Assembly (NCBI GenBank): GCA_041396125.1
Contig: JAWKZG010000011.1
Location: forward strand, 62,001 to 126,000
Source of the DNA: JAWKZG01 sp041396125
GTDB lineage: Bacteria > Pseudomonadota > Gammaproteobacteria > Competibacterales > Competibacteraceae
Length of the DNA stretch: 64,000 nt
Direction: 5' to 3'
Numbering within the stretch: position 1 is the first letter of the stretch; each line of letters opens with the position of its first letter. Of the stretch, positions 44,401-53,547 are shown piece after piece. A model generated the notes under the pieces. The model was not told the origin of the DNA. It did no database searches and saw nothing but the letters and a program-made list of their open reading frames with translations. The translations under genes and the position numbers were made by a program.

Positions 44401-46099
44401 TTATTCCGGGAGGGCCAGTGGTTTTAAGGCTTCGAAGCGATCACCCGGGCCGGGATTATCCGGGTGGGTTGTGCCGCCCAGATGATGTACGATACCCCAG
44501 ACTGCATTCAAGGAGGTTTGCACCGCGCCTTCAACCCAGCCGGGAATCCAGCCGACATCGTCACCGGCAATAAAAATACCGCGCTGCTCAGGCGGCAACT
44601 GATCCTGCATAAAATGGCAGTACATACGGTGGTTATAACGGTAATGACCGGGCAGCGCGCCTTTGAACGCGCCCAGAAAATTCGGGTCGGCTTCCCAGGA
44701 TACTGTGATCGGATCACCAATAATATGGCCTTTGATATCCACTTTGGGATAAATTTTCTGCAAGGCATCGAGCGCTAAGCGCACCCGCTTTTCCACCGGC
44801 AGGGGCAGCATTTTCAGGGCATCGCTCATCCAAGAATAGGACAGACAAATCACGCCCGGCTTATCCTCCCCCAGATCGAACAAATACGTGCCGCGGGTGA
44901 GTCGGTCGGTCAGCGTCATGCTCATCACATCGCGCCCGGTTTGCGGGTCTTTATCTTTCCAGAACGGCCGGTCCACCATCACGAAAGTTTTCGCTGACTG
45001 CATATAGCGGGTGCGATCCAGTGCCATCCAGAGCTTTTGCGAAAACAGCCTTTCGTCGGTCTCGATATGCGTGGTTAACAGCCAGCTCTGACAGGTCACC
45101 AGAACCGCGTCATACTGCCGTCTGTCACCCCAGTTATCAGTGATTGCAACCTTGCCATCAGCGGCTCGCTCGATACGTGCAACACCGGTGCGGGGTGCGC
45201 CGGAGTGCAAACCGTCCAGCGAAGTGCCATCCGGCCAGTGCGCCATGCCTTTAGGCTTGTCTTTCCACAACGCCGCGGCACCTGCTCAACCCCGCCCAGA
45301 ACGAAAGTGCTGATCCTCATCGCAATTGGTGTAGACCACCCGCAGGATTTCCAGCATGGAGTTAGGAAAATCGGTGTCCCAGCCACCGGTGCCGAAACCC
45401 ACCTGACCGAAGACCTCCAGATGCCGGAACGAGCGCTTTGAAAGGCCTTGGAATTGGCGATAAAGCCGTAAAAGGTGCGATCATCCCAGACCGGGATCAG
45501 CGCATTCCAGATTTGCTTGATCTGCGCCACATCGCGTTTTCTGATAGCGTCCTGCATAGCGCTGAAATGGGCATCATGCTCCAGCGCCCGTGCCAGGCCG
45601 CACCGACTTCCTGCAATAAAGGCGGCAGCTGATCCAGCGTTTCGATATACATCGGCTTGCCTTCCAGATCGACCACCGTGCTCGGCGTGGCAGGTGCCAG
45701 CGGATTGGGAAAAGGCCGGGTTTCCAGTCCGAACCGGTCCAGATAATGATAAAACGCTGTGGATGAGCGTGGAAAGCGCATCCCGCCCAGTTCGGCAACA
45801 ATGCCCTCGGCACCCTTGAATGGCTCGGAATGCAGACGTCCGCCCAGTCGGCGTGATTCATAAACAACCGGCTTCAGGCCCAGCTTCATCAGCTCGTAAG
45901 CGGCCAGTACACCTGCCATGCCTGCCCCGACAATCGCCACTTCAGTACCATGACGGGCGGCTGGCAGCTGACCCAGACCCGCCGGATGTTTAATCCAGTC
46001 ATCATACGGAAACGGGAAATCCGGCCCGAAGATAGTCACCGGCGTTTGCGGGGATTCAGCACCAGCCTGGTGGGTAACGGATTGATGAGGGGCTGTCAT
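44401..46099 (-). pseudogene. davB: lysine/arginine 2-monooxygenase (DavB-like flavoenzyme), four frameshifts
   Basis: Flavin monooxygenase of the DavB/tryptophan 2-monooxygenase family, which decarboxylates a basic L-amino acid to an omega-amino or guanidino amide. The N-terminus (PFPYDDWIKHPAGLGQLP, then IVGAGMAG FAD loop, GGRLHSEPF, AELGGMRFP) reads intact to about residue 168. The frame then changes four times: one-base losses near 45593, 45433 and 45271 and one extra base near 45303. Segments VFGQVGFGTGGWDTDFP and LWKDKPKGMAHWP restore normal sequence to the end. The net change matches the frame offset, giving about 566 codons, the family length. As written it encodes no full enzyme. Its ATG overlaps the davA-like stop (ATGA). 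Confidence 0.88.
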
Positions 46100-46905
46100 T
46101 TTGTATCTCCTGAAATCGTCAGTGGCTGATACAGCGCGGGCCGGCGATCAGCCAGATAAGTATTAATCTGGCGTGACTGCTGCTGCACGGTGTGGTCCAG
46201 TTCAGCCACGATTAATGCCTCGCTGCTGCCGGCTCGCGCCAGCTCGCGGCCATCCGGTGCAATAATGCAACTCTGCCCCAGATAGTGCAGCTCCTGTTCC
46301 TGACCACAGCGGTTGGCATAGGCCAGAAAAACCTGGTTTTCATAGGCTCGGGCGGGTACCAGCGTGCGTGCGATAAACTCATACGGCTGCATCAGCGCAG
46401 TCGGGACAGCGACAAAATCCACGCCTGCCAACGCCAGCAGGCGCACATTTTCGGGAAACTCCACGTCGTAACAGATCAGGATGCCCAGTCGCAGCCCGTC
46501 CAGTTCAACCACCGTGCTGGCCTTACCGGCGCTGAACGCATTACGGTCAATACTCCCGAACAAATGGGATTTACGATGATTGGCCAGCCGCCGGCCACTG
46601 CTGTCAATCAGCTGAGCCGCGTTAAAAACTGCATTCTCTGCCCGCTCCGGATAACCGTACAATACTGCTACCCCGGTTTCCCGGGCGATCTGCGCAATCT
46701 GCTGTGCAGCCGGCCCGTCAGCCGGTTCGGCCAGACGCTGGACAGCAGGCGGACCAATGTTGTATCCGCTCAGAAACATCTCCGGCAGAATCAGCAGGTT
46801 CGCACCCTGCACGGCGCTGGCTTGCGCCGCCTGCGCCAGCCGATCCAGCTGGTAGGCAACCTCGCCGGCCTGTTCAGGCCCCTGGAAAATCGCTACTTTT
46901 GTCAT
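46096..46905 (-). CDS. davA: carbon-nitrogen hydrolase (5-aminopentanamidase / guanidinobutyramidase-like)
   Basis: A 269-residue nitrilase-superfamily amidase. The catalytic triad is E42 in LILPEMFLSGYN, K112 in HRKSHLFG and C145 in LICYDVEFPE. Overall pattern (PEMFLSGYNIG, YGYPER, NHRKSHLFG) closely follows DavA, which hydrolyses 5-aminopentanamide to 5-aminovalerate in lysine catabolism. Next to a guanidinobutyrase it could equally hydrolyse 4-guanidinobutyramide. It overlaps the monooxygenase start by 4 nt and lies 36 nt after the antiporter gene. Confidence 0.88.
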   Translation of the reverse strand: MTKVAIFQGPEQAGEVAYQLDRLAQAAQASAVQGANLLILPEMFLSGYNIGPPAVQRLAEPADGPAAQQIAQIARETGVAVLYGYPERAENAVFNAAQLIDSSGRRLANHRKSHLFGSIDRNAFSAGKASTVVELDGLRLGILICYDVEFPENVRLLALAGVDFVAVPTALMQPYEFIARTLVPARAYENQVFLAYANRCGQEQELHYLGQSCIIAPDGRELARAGSSEALIVAELDHTVQQQSRQINTYLADRRPALYQPLTISGDTK

Positions 46906-46941
46906 AACAACCTCTTACACGCTTACGCTGATGAGCAACCT

Positions 46942-48942
46942 TTAAACAGCGGCTTTTGCCGCAGTTTTGTCTCCCATCGGATCTGCTACTGGCGCAGATT
47001 TATCGGCATTCCGCCCAAACACCAGCAGCACCAGCAGCAACACCACACCGCTAGCCAGCAAACCCTGCCACCAGAGATAGTACCCATAGGCGACCGGCAG
47101 ACTGCCCACCCCGATCGCCACGATGCCAACCAGCAGCGCGTACGGCAACTGGGTACGCACATGGTCGATGTGATCGCATTCCGAGGCCAGCGACGATAAA
47201 ATCGTAGTGTCTGAAATCGGCGAACAATGATCACCCCAGACCGCACCCGCCAGCACAGCCGCAACCGTGGCATAAAAAATGGCCATGCCCTCGGCACCCG
47301 TCATACCGTTGGCCGTCAGGACCGCCCAGGACAAAGGCACCGCCAGCGGCATCACAACCCCCATAACACCCCAGCTGGAACCGGTGGCGAAAGCGGTAAA
47401 CGCCGCCAGCACAAAAATCAGCGTCGGCAGTAGGGGCGGATCCAGCGCTTCACCCAACGTGGAAACCAGAAAATCAGCGGTATGCAGCACCTCGTTGACA
47501 TTGGACAAGGCCCAGGCCAGCACCAGAATAATCACCGCCAGCAGCATTGAGCGAACCCCGGCATACCAGGCATCCACCACTTCGTTCAGACTCAGAATGC
47601 GCTGACCCACCGACAAAACGCCAGCAACCAACACGGCCAGCAAGGACGCCCACATCATGGCCTGATAGGAATCACCATTGCCGATAATCTCGCGCAGAGG
47701 TGCATCCGCATCCATACCTTTGGCACCTGTCATATAGATACCGACCAGTGACCCGATAACCAGAACCAGCACAGGAATCACGGCATTCCGAGCCCGTTGC
47801 GGTTTACCGGCTTTGGGTTCACGTTCGGCGGCCTCGCCCGGGGATTCTCCAGTACGGGCACCGATCCGGTAGAGTTGACCGGTGCTGCGAGCGCGGCGTT
47901 CAGCAGCCAGCATCGGACCAAAATCACGACCGAATAAGGCAATCATGAACACGAACAAAATCGCCAGAACAGGATAGAAGTTGTAGGCCAGCGCATGCAG
48001 GAAAATCGAATAAGCGGATTCATCCAGACCCTCAATCTGATCCACGGCTGAATCAATCAGCCCGACCTGAAACCCGATCCAGGTCGTTACCAGGGCGAGC
48101 GTCGCAACCGGAGCAGCCGTGGAATCGACAATATAGGCGAGTTTTTCGCGCGAGATCCGCAACCGGTCGGTAATCGGCCGCATGGTATTGCCGACGATCA
48201 GCGTATTGGCGTAATCATCGAAAAAGATCACGGTGCCCAGCACGGCCGTCGTGGACTGCCCGTAGCGCGGCGAACGCGCCCAGCCAACAATGGCACTTAC
48301 GATACCGGCGGTACCGCCATTTTTGGAGATCACCCCGACCATACCGCCGATCATCAGTGAAAACAAAATCACCGACAGATGGCCGCTATCATTCAGCGCT
48401 TTCAGGGTGTAGGTCGTGAACGTATCCAGCAAACCGAGCCAGATACCGTTCAGGCTCAGACCATAGGTCAACACAGCACCAAGCCAGATGCCCAGAAACA
48501 GTGCCGGAATCACCTGACGCAGCACCAGTGCGATAAGAATAGCGACCAGCGCCGGCAGAATGGCCATCCAGCCTGGTAGCACGGTGGCACTGGCCGTGCC
48601 AGTCAATGTTGCAGTGCCGTTGGCCGTAGCGATGACAGCACCGTCGTCGACCCGCACAGCGTCAAATTTGGCCTCGCCCGCGCTCAGCACACCAGAGTAG
48701 TCAGTGCTATCGGCGGTCAACGTGATGGGCGTGCCGTCGGCCAGACTGCTACTGCTGTCCAGCACGGTGACCTCGAACGGCAGATCACGCAGGACCACCG
48801 TCGGCAATTTGATTTCAAGTTGCTGTTCCTGCGCCTGCAGCGGCCCGACCCAGGCCGTCAACAGCAAGGTCAGCAGCACGGAAAACAAGGCCGGATAAAA
48901 CCCGAACGGATAAGAATGACATCTCGCATAAGCCGGGGACAT
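46942..48942 (-). CDS. NhaC-type Na+/H+ antiporter family transporter with N-terminal periplasmic domain
   Basis: A 666-residue inner-membrane protein. Residues 1-37 form a signal peptide (cleavage near LQAQEQ). Residues about 40-120 are a beta-rich domain (LPTVVLRDLPFEVTVLDSSS onward) that should face the periplasm. About 11-12 membrane helices follow, with the NhaC-family VIFFDDYANTLIVG and WGDHCSPISDTTILSS blocks. Members include Na+/H+ and amino-acid or malate/lactate exchangers. As first gene in an operon of basic amino acid breakdown it may import lysine, arginine or guanidinobutyrate; this is inference from context. Confidence 0.82.
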   Translation of the reverse strand: MSPAYARCHSYPFGFYPALFSVLLTLLLTAWVGPLQAQEQQLEIKLPTVVLRDLPFEVTVLDSSSSLADGTPITLTADSTDYSGVLSAGEAKFDAVRVDDGAVIATANGTATLTGTASATVLPGWMAILPALVAILIALVLRQVIPALFLGIWLGAVLTYGLSLNGIWLGLLDTFTTYTLKALNDSGHLSVILFSLMIGGMVGVISKNGGTAGIVSAIVGWARSPRYGQSTTAVLGTVIFFDDYANTLIVGNTMRPITDRLRISREKLAYIVDSTAAPVATLALVTTWIGFQVGLIDSAVDQIEGLDESAYSIFLHALAYNFYPVLAILFVFMIALFGRDFGPMLAAERRARSTGQLYRIGARTGESPGEAAEREPKAGKPQRARNAVIPVLVLVIGSLVGIYMTGAKGMDADAPLREIIGNGDSYQAMMWASLLAVLVAGVLSVGQRILSLNEVVDAWYAGVRSMLLAVIILVLAWALSNVNEVLHTADFLVSTLGEALDPPLLPTLIFVLAAFTAFATGSSWGVMGVVMPLAVPLSWAVLTANGMTGAEGMAIFYATVAAVLAGAVWGDHCSPISDTTILSSLASECDHIDHVRTQLPYALLVGIVAIGVGSLPVAYGYYLWWQGLLASGVVLLLVLLVFGRNADKSAPVADPMGDKTAAKAAV

Positions 48943-49213
48943 AATATGGACTCTCCTCAGTCAAGTATTCTTCAGAGTGTTACAAGTAAGATCGCTGATC
49001 AGCTATCAGTAATGCGTTTTAGTTATATTGCATGCTGTGTGCACGCGGATATTGTCAGGGTGGCGCTATTATTAAGTTTAGTGGAATAAAGCCGGCCAAT
49101 TGTAAAGGCGGGAAAATAACAAAATGAATATTAAAAATGACAATACGCCAGATAGTTTTGAGCAAATTGCTTACTCTATTGGCAGAATGCAAACTTCCAG
49201 CGCTAACGCGCCT

Positions 49214-49648
49214 TCAACGGTGAAATTTGGAGGCAAGAATCAGCGATGACACCGTACTTTCGACCCCATCAAGATCGCGGATTTTGTCCAGCGTCCGGTC
49301 GATATCCTCGATCGTAGCGGTTTTGAGAAATAACATGATGTCGTAGTTACCGCTGACCGAGTACACTGCGCTCACTTCGGTCAGCTTGCGCAGGCGGGCA
49401 TGCAGATGGGCATCCATTTTGGGAGTCACTTTGATCAGCACATGGGCACGCAGAAAACTGCGCTCGATAGCGTCATTGTAGCGGATGGTAAACTGCTGTA
49501 TAACGCCTTGCCGCAACAGGCGATCAATGCGATTTTGCACCGTTCCACGCGATACCCCCAGCTGACGCGCCAAGGCCACAGTAGATTCACGCGCATTGGC
49601 TTCCAGTAACTGCAGTAATCGCTTGTCGGTATTATCCAGCTGAATCAC
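49214..49648 (-). CDS. Lrp/AsnC family transcriptional regulator
   Basis: A 144-residue regulator with an N-terminal helix-turn-helix (LDNTDKRLLQLLEANARES, then LARQLGVSRGTVQNRIDRL) and a C-terminal RAM effector domain (HVLIKVTPK onward, VSGNYDIMLFL). The start is taken as GTG at 49648, with an AGGA site seven bases upstream; the frame opens earlier at 49681. It lies 271 bp upstream of the antiporter-davA-davB-gbuA operon on the same strand and is divergent from the SMR gene. Control of the operon by lysine or arginine is plausible but unproven. Confidence 0.9.
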   Translation of the reverse strand: MIQLDNTDKRLLQLLEANARESTVALARQLGVSRGTVQNRIDRLLRQGVIQQFTIRYNDAIERSFLRAHVLIKVTPKMDAHLHARLRKLTEVSAVYSVSGNYDIMLFLKTATIEDIDRTLDKIRDLDGVESTVSSLILASKFHR

Positions 49649-49715
49649 AGCGCTATCCTGTAGAGCAATTCTTTGGCCCAATAGGGCAAACTGTCATTTT
49701 GGGAAGCAAGAGTTT

Positions 49716-50045
49716 ATGACTTATCTTTATTTACTGATTGCTATTGTAGCGGAAGTTGTGGGGACTTCAGCGCTCAAAGCCACAGCCAGTTTTACCCGGC
49801 TGTGGCCCTCACTGGTGGTGATAGTGAGTTACAGTTGCGCGTTTTATTTTCTGACGCTCAGTCTGCGCAGCCTGCCGGTTGGCACTGCCTATGCCATCTG
49901 GTCCGGGCTGGGTATTGTACTGGTGACCCTGGCCGGTATTTTCATCTATCACGAAGCACCTGATCTGCCTGGTATTATCGGTATTACACTTATTATTGCC
50001 GGGGTCGTGATCCTGAATCTGTTTTCCAAATTTACGGCGCATTGA
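49716..50045 (+). CDS. small multidrug resistance (SMR) family transporter
   Basis: A 109-residue inner-membrane protein with four helices and the conserved membrane glutamate E13 (IAIVAEVVGTSALK), which carries the proton/substrate exchange. The WSGLGIVLVTLAGIFIY block is typical of the EmrE/QacE branch. In some bacteria SMR proteins export guanidinium; adjacency to urea- and guanidino-compound enzymes makes a metabolic export role worth considering. I see no guanidine riboswitch in its 67-bp leader. Confidence 0.92.
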   Translation: MTYLYLLIAIVAEVVGTSALKATASFTRLWPSLVVIVSYSCAFYFLTLSLRSLPVGTAYAIWSGLGIVLVTLAGIFIYHEAPDLPGIIGITLIIAGVVILNLFSKFTAH

Positions 50046-50081
50046 GAGTCCACTTAATCTTTAGCACAAGCTAAAAACATA

Positions 50082-51045
50082 TTAAGCACTGTTGCTTAAC
50101 GCATCATCCCGTTTGCGCAAAGCCCGCAGACAGAGATAATCATGCGCCAAAGTTGCGGCAGCAATAGCCGTAATTTCAGCGTGATCATAAGCTGGCGCAA
50201 CCTCGACCACATCCATCCCGACAATAGTCACATCGCCCAGCCCGCGTACAATAGCCAGCGCCTGCGCTGAGGACAAACCGCCCGCGACCGGAGTTCCGGT
50301 GCCAGGTGCGAAAGCCGGGTCCAGGCAGTCAATATCGAAGCTAAGATAAGCCTGTCGCTCCCCCACCACCCGCTGGATTTCGGCCAGTACAGCTTTAGGG
50401 CCATGCTCATGCACCCAGGGCGCATCCAGCACAGTAAAACCCTGCGCTTCGCTGTGGGTACGGATACCGATCTGTACCGAACAAGCCGGGTCAATGATGC
50501 CCTCACGCGCGGCCCGCGCAAACATGGTGCCGTGATCCAGCCGTACCCCATCGTCCGGCCAGGTATCGGGGTGCGCGTCAAAATGGATCAGCGCCAGCGA
50601 GCCGTATTTTTGCGTGCGCACGTAGTAAAGGATAGGTGATGAAGTGATCCCCGCCGAAGGTCAGCATGCTCGCGTCACTGGCCAGAATGGTGGCGGCATG
50701 CTTTTCCACCTGTTCCACCACCTGTTGTGGGAAACCGTAATCGAGAAAACAATCGCCATAATCCAGTACGGCCAGATGCTCGAACGGATCAAAGCCCCAG
50801 GGAAATGCCGGCAACTCGGCCAACTGCACCGAAGCGGCGCGTATGGCACCGGGGCCAAAACGGGCACCGGGCCGGTTACTGGTGGCGGCATCAAACGGAA
50901 TCCCGCTGACCACCACATCTGCGCCGGTTAAATCACGACTGTATTTGCGACGCAGAAAACTCAGCGCGCCAGCATAGGTCATTTCGTGCTCACGGCCATA
51001 CAAATCGGTCTTCAGAAAGGCTTGATCACCTTGCTGCTGGGTCAT
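50082..51045 (-). pseudogene. speB: agmatinase (SpeB-like), one frameshift
   Basis: A ureohydrolase that would convert agmatine to putrescine and urea. From ATG 51045 residues 1-146 read as agmatinase (SGIPFDAATSNRPGARFGP, LTFGGDHFITYPLL). The remainder (KYGSLALIHFDAHPDTWPDD, SFDIDCLDPAFAPGTGTP, VGMDVVEVAPAYDHAE) reads in another frame. A single +1 (or -2) change near 50606-50620, at an A-run, explains it. All metal ligands are present once both parts are joined; expected length is about 320 residues. It lies 80 nt after the amidotransferase gene in a puuB-amidotransferase-speB unit. Confidence 0.87.
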
Positions 51046-51125
51046 CGTTTTATCCTCTTGTATAACATCCCGTCCGGCTTACAGACAACGACGCGGGTGT
51101 ACTGATACTGTGGCAGTCATGCGTG

Positions 51126-51806
51126 TTACCGGCCCCGTTTCAGAAAATTCTCGATCCAGTCGGCGATCTCCCTCGAAGCCGTGCTTGTTTGCAGCTCAGC
51201 ATTAGCCTGCATAACGATATCGGAGGGCAGAGAATTGCGCTGCAGTTCAAGCAGGTCTGCCAGGAAATCCGCTGTGAACTCCGGATGCGCCTGAATGGAA
51301 AACGCCTTGTCACCATAGAGCAGAGCCGCGTATTTACAAAATGGTGAGGAGCCAATAACGGTGGCATCCGCCGGCGCTTCAATGACTTGATCCTGATGCC
51401 AGGCGAGCAAGCGTATGCCGTCGGGAAAGCCCTCGAACGAATAATGCTTGTTACCAATAGACCACCCTCCGGGGAATTTTTCTACCTTGCCACCCAGCGC
51501 CCGGGCGAGGATCTGATGGCCAAAACAAATACCTACAATAGGGACAGCGTGCGCGTAAGCCTCACGTATAAAATTCTCCAGGGGTGGAATCCAGTCGTAT
51601 GCTTCGTAAACACCAACCCTGGACCCGGTGATCAGCCAGCCTTCGGCTTCGTCCACACTGTCTGGCAACACACCATCCAGCACCGCATAAGTGACCATGT
51701 CCAAAGCTCTGCCCGCCAGGAAACGCTCGAACATATTATTGTAATCGCCATATTGGTCGAGCATTTCTTCCGGGAAGCGGCCCGTTTGCAGCAAACCTAT
51801 CTTCAT
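51126..51806 (-). CDS. class I glutamine amidotransferase-like protein
   Basis: A 226-residue protein with the triad-type glutaminase fold: nucleophile C94 in GICFGHQ, and His and Glu in AHPEF (about 176-178). It resembles GMP synthase-like stand-alone amidotransferases rather than PuuD. Its place between puuB-like and speB-like genes suggests it hydrolyses a gamma-glutamyl intermediate (gamma-Glu-GABA), but that is an inference; no ammonia-accepting partner is adjacent. Confidence 0.75.
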   Translation of the reverse strand: MKIGLLQTGRFPEEMLDQYGDYNNMFERFLAGRALDMVTYAVLDGVLPDSVDEAEGWLITGSRVGVYEAYDWIPPLENFIREAYAHAVPIVGICFGHQILARALGGKVEKFPGGWSIGNKHYSFEGFPDGIRLLAWHQDQVIEAPADATVIGSSPFCKYAALLYGDKAFSIQAHPEFTADFLADLLELQRNSLPSDIVMQANAELQTSTASREIADWIENFLKRGR

Positions 51807-51839
51807 CGTGTAACCTGCGTTGCAAGCTGTATTAAGCGA

Positions 51840-53153
51840 TTAAATGCCAAGTGCGTCGCGCATGGCATACCACCACGAACCGATTGTGCTGTATTGCTCA
51901 CGGAACATACGGCCACCGGGAAATGGAAACCAGCGTAACTTGGCGAACACATCAAAACGACTTAAATCGCCGTCCACAGCCTCGGACAGAATCCGGCCAA
52001 AAAGGTGCGAACCGGTTACTCCGTGGCCACTGTAGCCGTGCGCAAAATAAGTATTGGAACCGAGTCGGCCCAGTTGCGGAACACGCGAAAATGACAGCGC
52101 GAAGTTCCCGCTCCAGGCATAGTCGATTTTGACCCCTTTAAGCTGGGGATAAATTTTCTCCATATTGGGACGCAGCTTTGCCTCAATATCTGCCGGATCA
52201 GTGCCGCCGTAGACGGTGCCACCGCCGAAAAGCAAGCGCTTGTCCGCAGAGAGCCGGTAATAATCCAGAATATAGCGGACATCCTCCACACACAGATCGG
52301 TGGGCAACAGCTCATGCGCCCGCTCCTCCCCAAGCGGCTCGGTCGCAATAATCTGGGTCGATACCGGCATTACCCGTGGCGTCAATGCGCGTACCACGCC
52401 GCCAAGATAGGCATTACCACAAAGGATGAGGGTCTTGCAGCGGACTTCACCCTGGGCTGTTTGCACGCTCGGACGCGGGCTTTGGAAATCGACCGACATG
52501 ACCGGGGACATTTCGTGGATCACACCGCCATTTTGCTCGATCGCAGCCGCTTCGCCAAGACAGAGATTGAGCGGATGCATGTGACCGCCCGTATGGTCGA
52601 TCATGCCGCCGAGATAAGCATCCGAGCCAACATGTTTGCGCATGCCAGCCTTATCCAGCAGCTCGTGCTCATCCATCCCGTGCTTGCGCCAGAGTACCTG
52701 CTTCGCTTCCAGTTCACGCATTTGTTTAGGGTGGAAGGCGGCAAAGAGGTTTTTTTCCTTGAGGTCGCATTTGATGTCATATTTTTCGACCCGCTCACGA
52801 ATAATTCGCCCGCCTTCCTGCACGATCTTCCCCACGAAAGCGCCGACCTCGGGCCCGTAGCGTTTTTCGATGGTTGCGAGACTGGCATTAAGCCCATTGA
52901 CAATCTGACCGCCGTTGCGGCCCGACGCCCCCCAACCAACCCGGGCACCTTCCACGAGCACGACCTTGTACCCTTTCTCAGCCAGGTGCAAACCGGCAGA
53001 AAGCCCGCTGTAACCAGCCCCCACGATACAGATATCGGTATCGACCGTGCCCTGCACAGGTGCTCGTTGCGGGGCCGGATTTGCCGTCGCGGCGTAATAG
53101 CTGGATGGGTAGCGTCCGTCTCCAGCATAGCTGTTGCTGACTGCGCTCATCAA
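51840..53153 (-). CDS. puuB: gamma-glutamylputrescine oxidase (PuuB-like FAD oxidoreductase)
   Basis: A 437-residue DAO-family flavoprotein. The FAD-binding GAGYSGLSAGLHLAE loop lies at about 45-59, followed by GARVGWGASGRNGGQ and the C-terminal YSGHGVTGSHLFGR block. Length and pattern match PuuB/PauB, which oxidise gamma-glutamylputrescine. It is the first gene of the minus-strand puuB-amidotransferase-speB unit and divergent from gcdH. No puuA or puuC lies in the window. Confidence 0.85.
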   Translation of the reverse strand: MMSAVSNSYAGDGRYPSSYYAATANPAPQRAPVQGTVDTDICIVGAGYSGLSAGLHLAEKGYKVVLVEGARVGWGASGRNGGQIVNGLNASLATIEKRYGPEVGAFVGKIVQEGGRIIRERVEKYDIKCDLKEKNLFAAFHPKQMRELEAKQVLWRKHGMDEHELLDKAGMRKHVGSDAYLGGMIDHTGGHMHPLNLCLGEAAAIEQNGGVIHEMSPVMSVDFQSPRPSVQTAQGEVRCKTLILCGNAYLGGVVRALTPRVMPVSTQIIATEPLGEERAHELLPTDLCVEDVRYILDYYRLSADKRLLFGGGTVYGGTDPADIEAKLRPNMEKIYPQLKGVKIDYAWSGNFALSFSRVPQLGRLGSNTYFAHGYSGHGVTGSHLFGRILSEAVDGDLSRFDVFAKLRWFPFPGGRMFREQYSTIGSWWYAMRDALGI

Positions 53154-53547
53154 ACCGTCTCCAGATAACTGTGATATTCGAAGTTCGTCACCTGCCCGGT
53201 AAAATCAACATTTATATTACTGATCGTCATGACTTGGCCGCCTATGGATTACTTGGGGTTCTTGCAAGAGTTTCCCGCCAGGAAAGGGAATATGCCCGAG
53301 CAGAGCGAACACATCCAGGGATCCAGCTTGACCGCTAATGACCTCGGTCAGGCACCGCGCGTCCGATGCATACCGGTTACATCATAACCGCTGTAAACGT
53401 ACTCGCTACGGGTCACTGCACAAGAGAGGTACACGCATTCTAAATTTTTTGTTTAATTTTTTAAACAATGATAAGCTTTGCATATTGCGCTAAGCATACC
53501 TTAGCATTGCATCAACGATTTTCCGTTGATTTCCTTAGGAGCTCACT
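53154..53547. other. divergent control region between puuB-like and gcdH
   Basis: A 394-bp non-coding region with starts diverging on both sides. The gcdH-proximal half is AT-rich. It contains GTTTAA-TTTT-TTAAAC (53452-53467), a 16-bp palindromic stretch, and the separate GCTAAG/CTTAGC repeat. No ribosomal or RNA gene seen. Confidence 0.55.
53489..53505. promoter_or_regulatory. inverted repeat, candidate operator of gcdH-davT
   Basis: GCTAAG-N5-CTTAGC, a 17-bp dyad ending 42 bp before the gcdH start codon. Size and spacing fit a dimeric regulator (for example LysR or GntR type). The regulator itself is not adjacent, so identity is unknown. Confidence 0.45.

Noticed and set aside
45096..45557. 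Separate short gene inside the monooxygenase locus
   Set aside because: Its translation is two fragments of the monooxygenase in one frame joined by out-of-frame sequence; indels explain it better.
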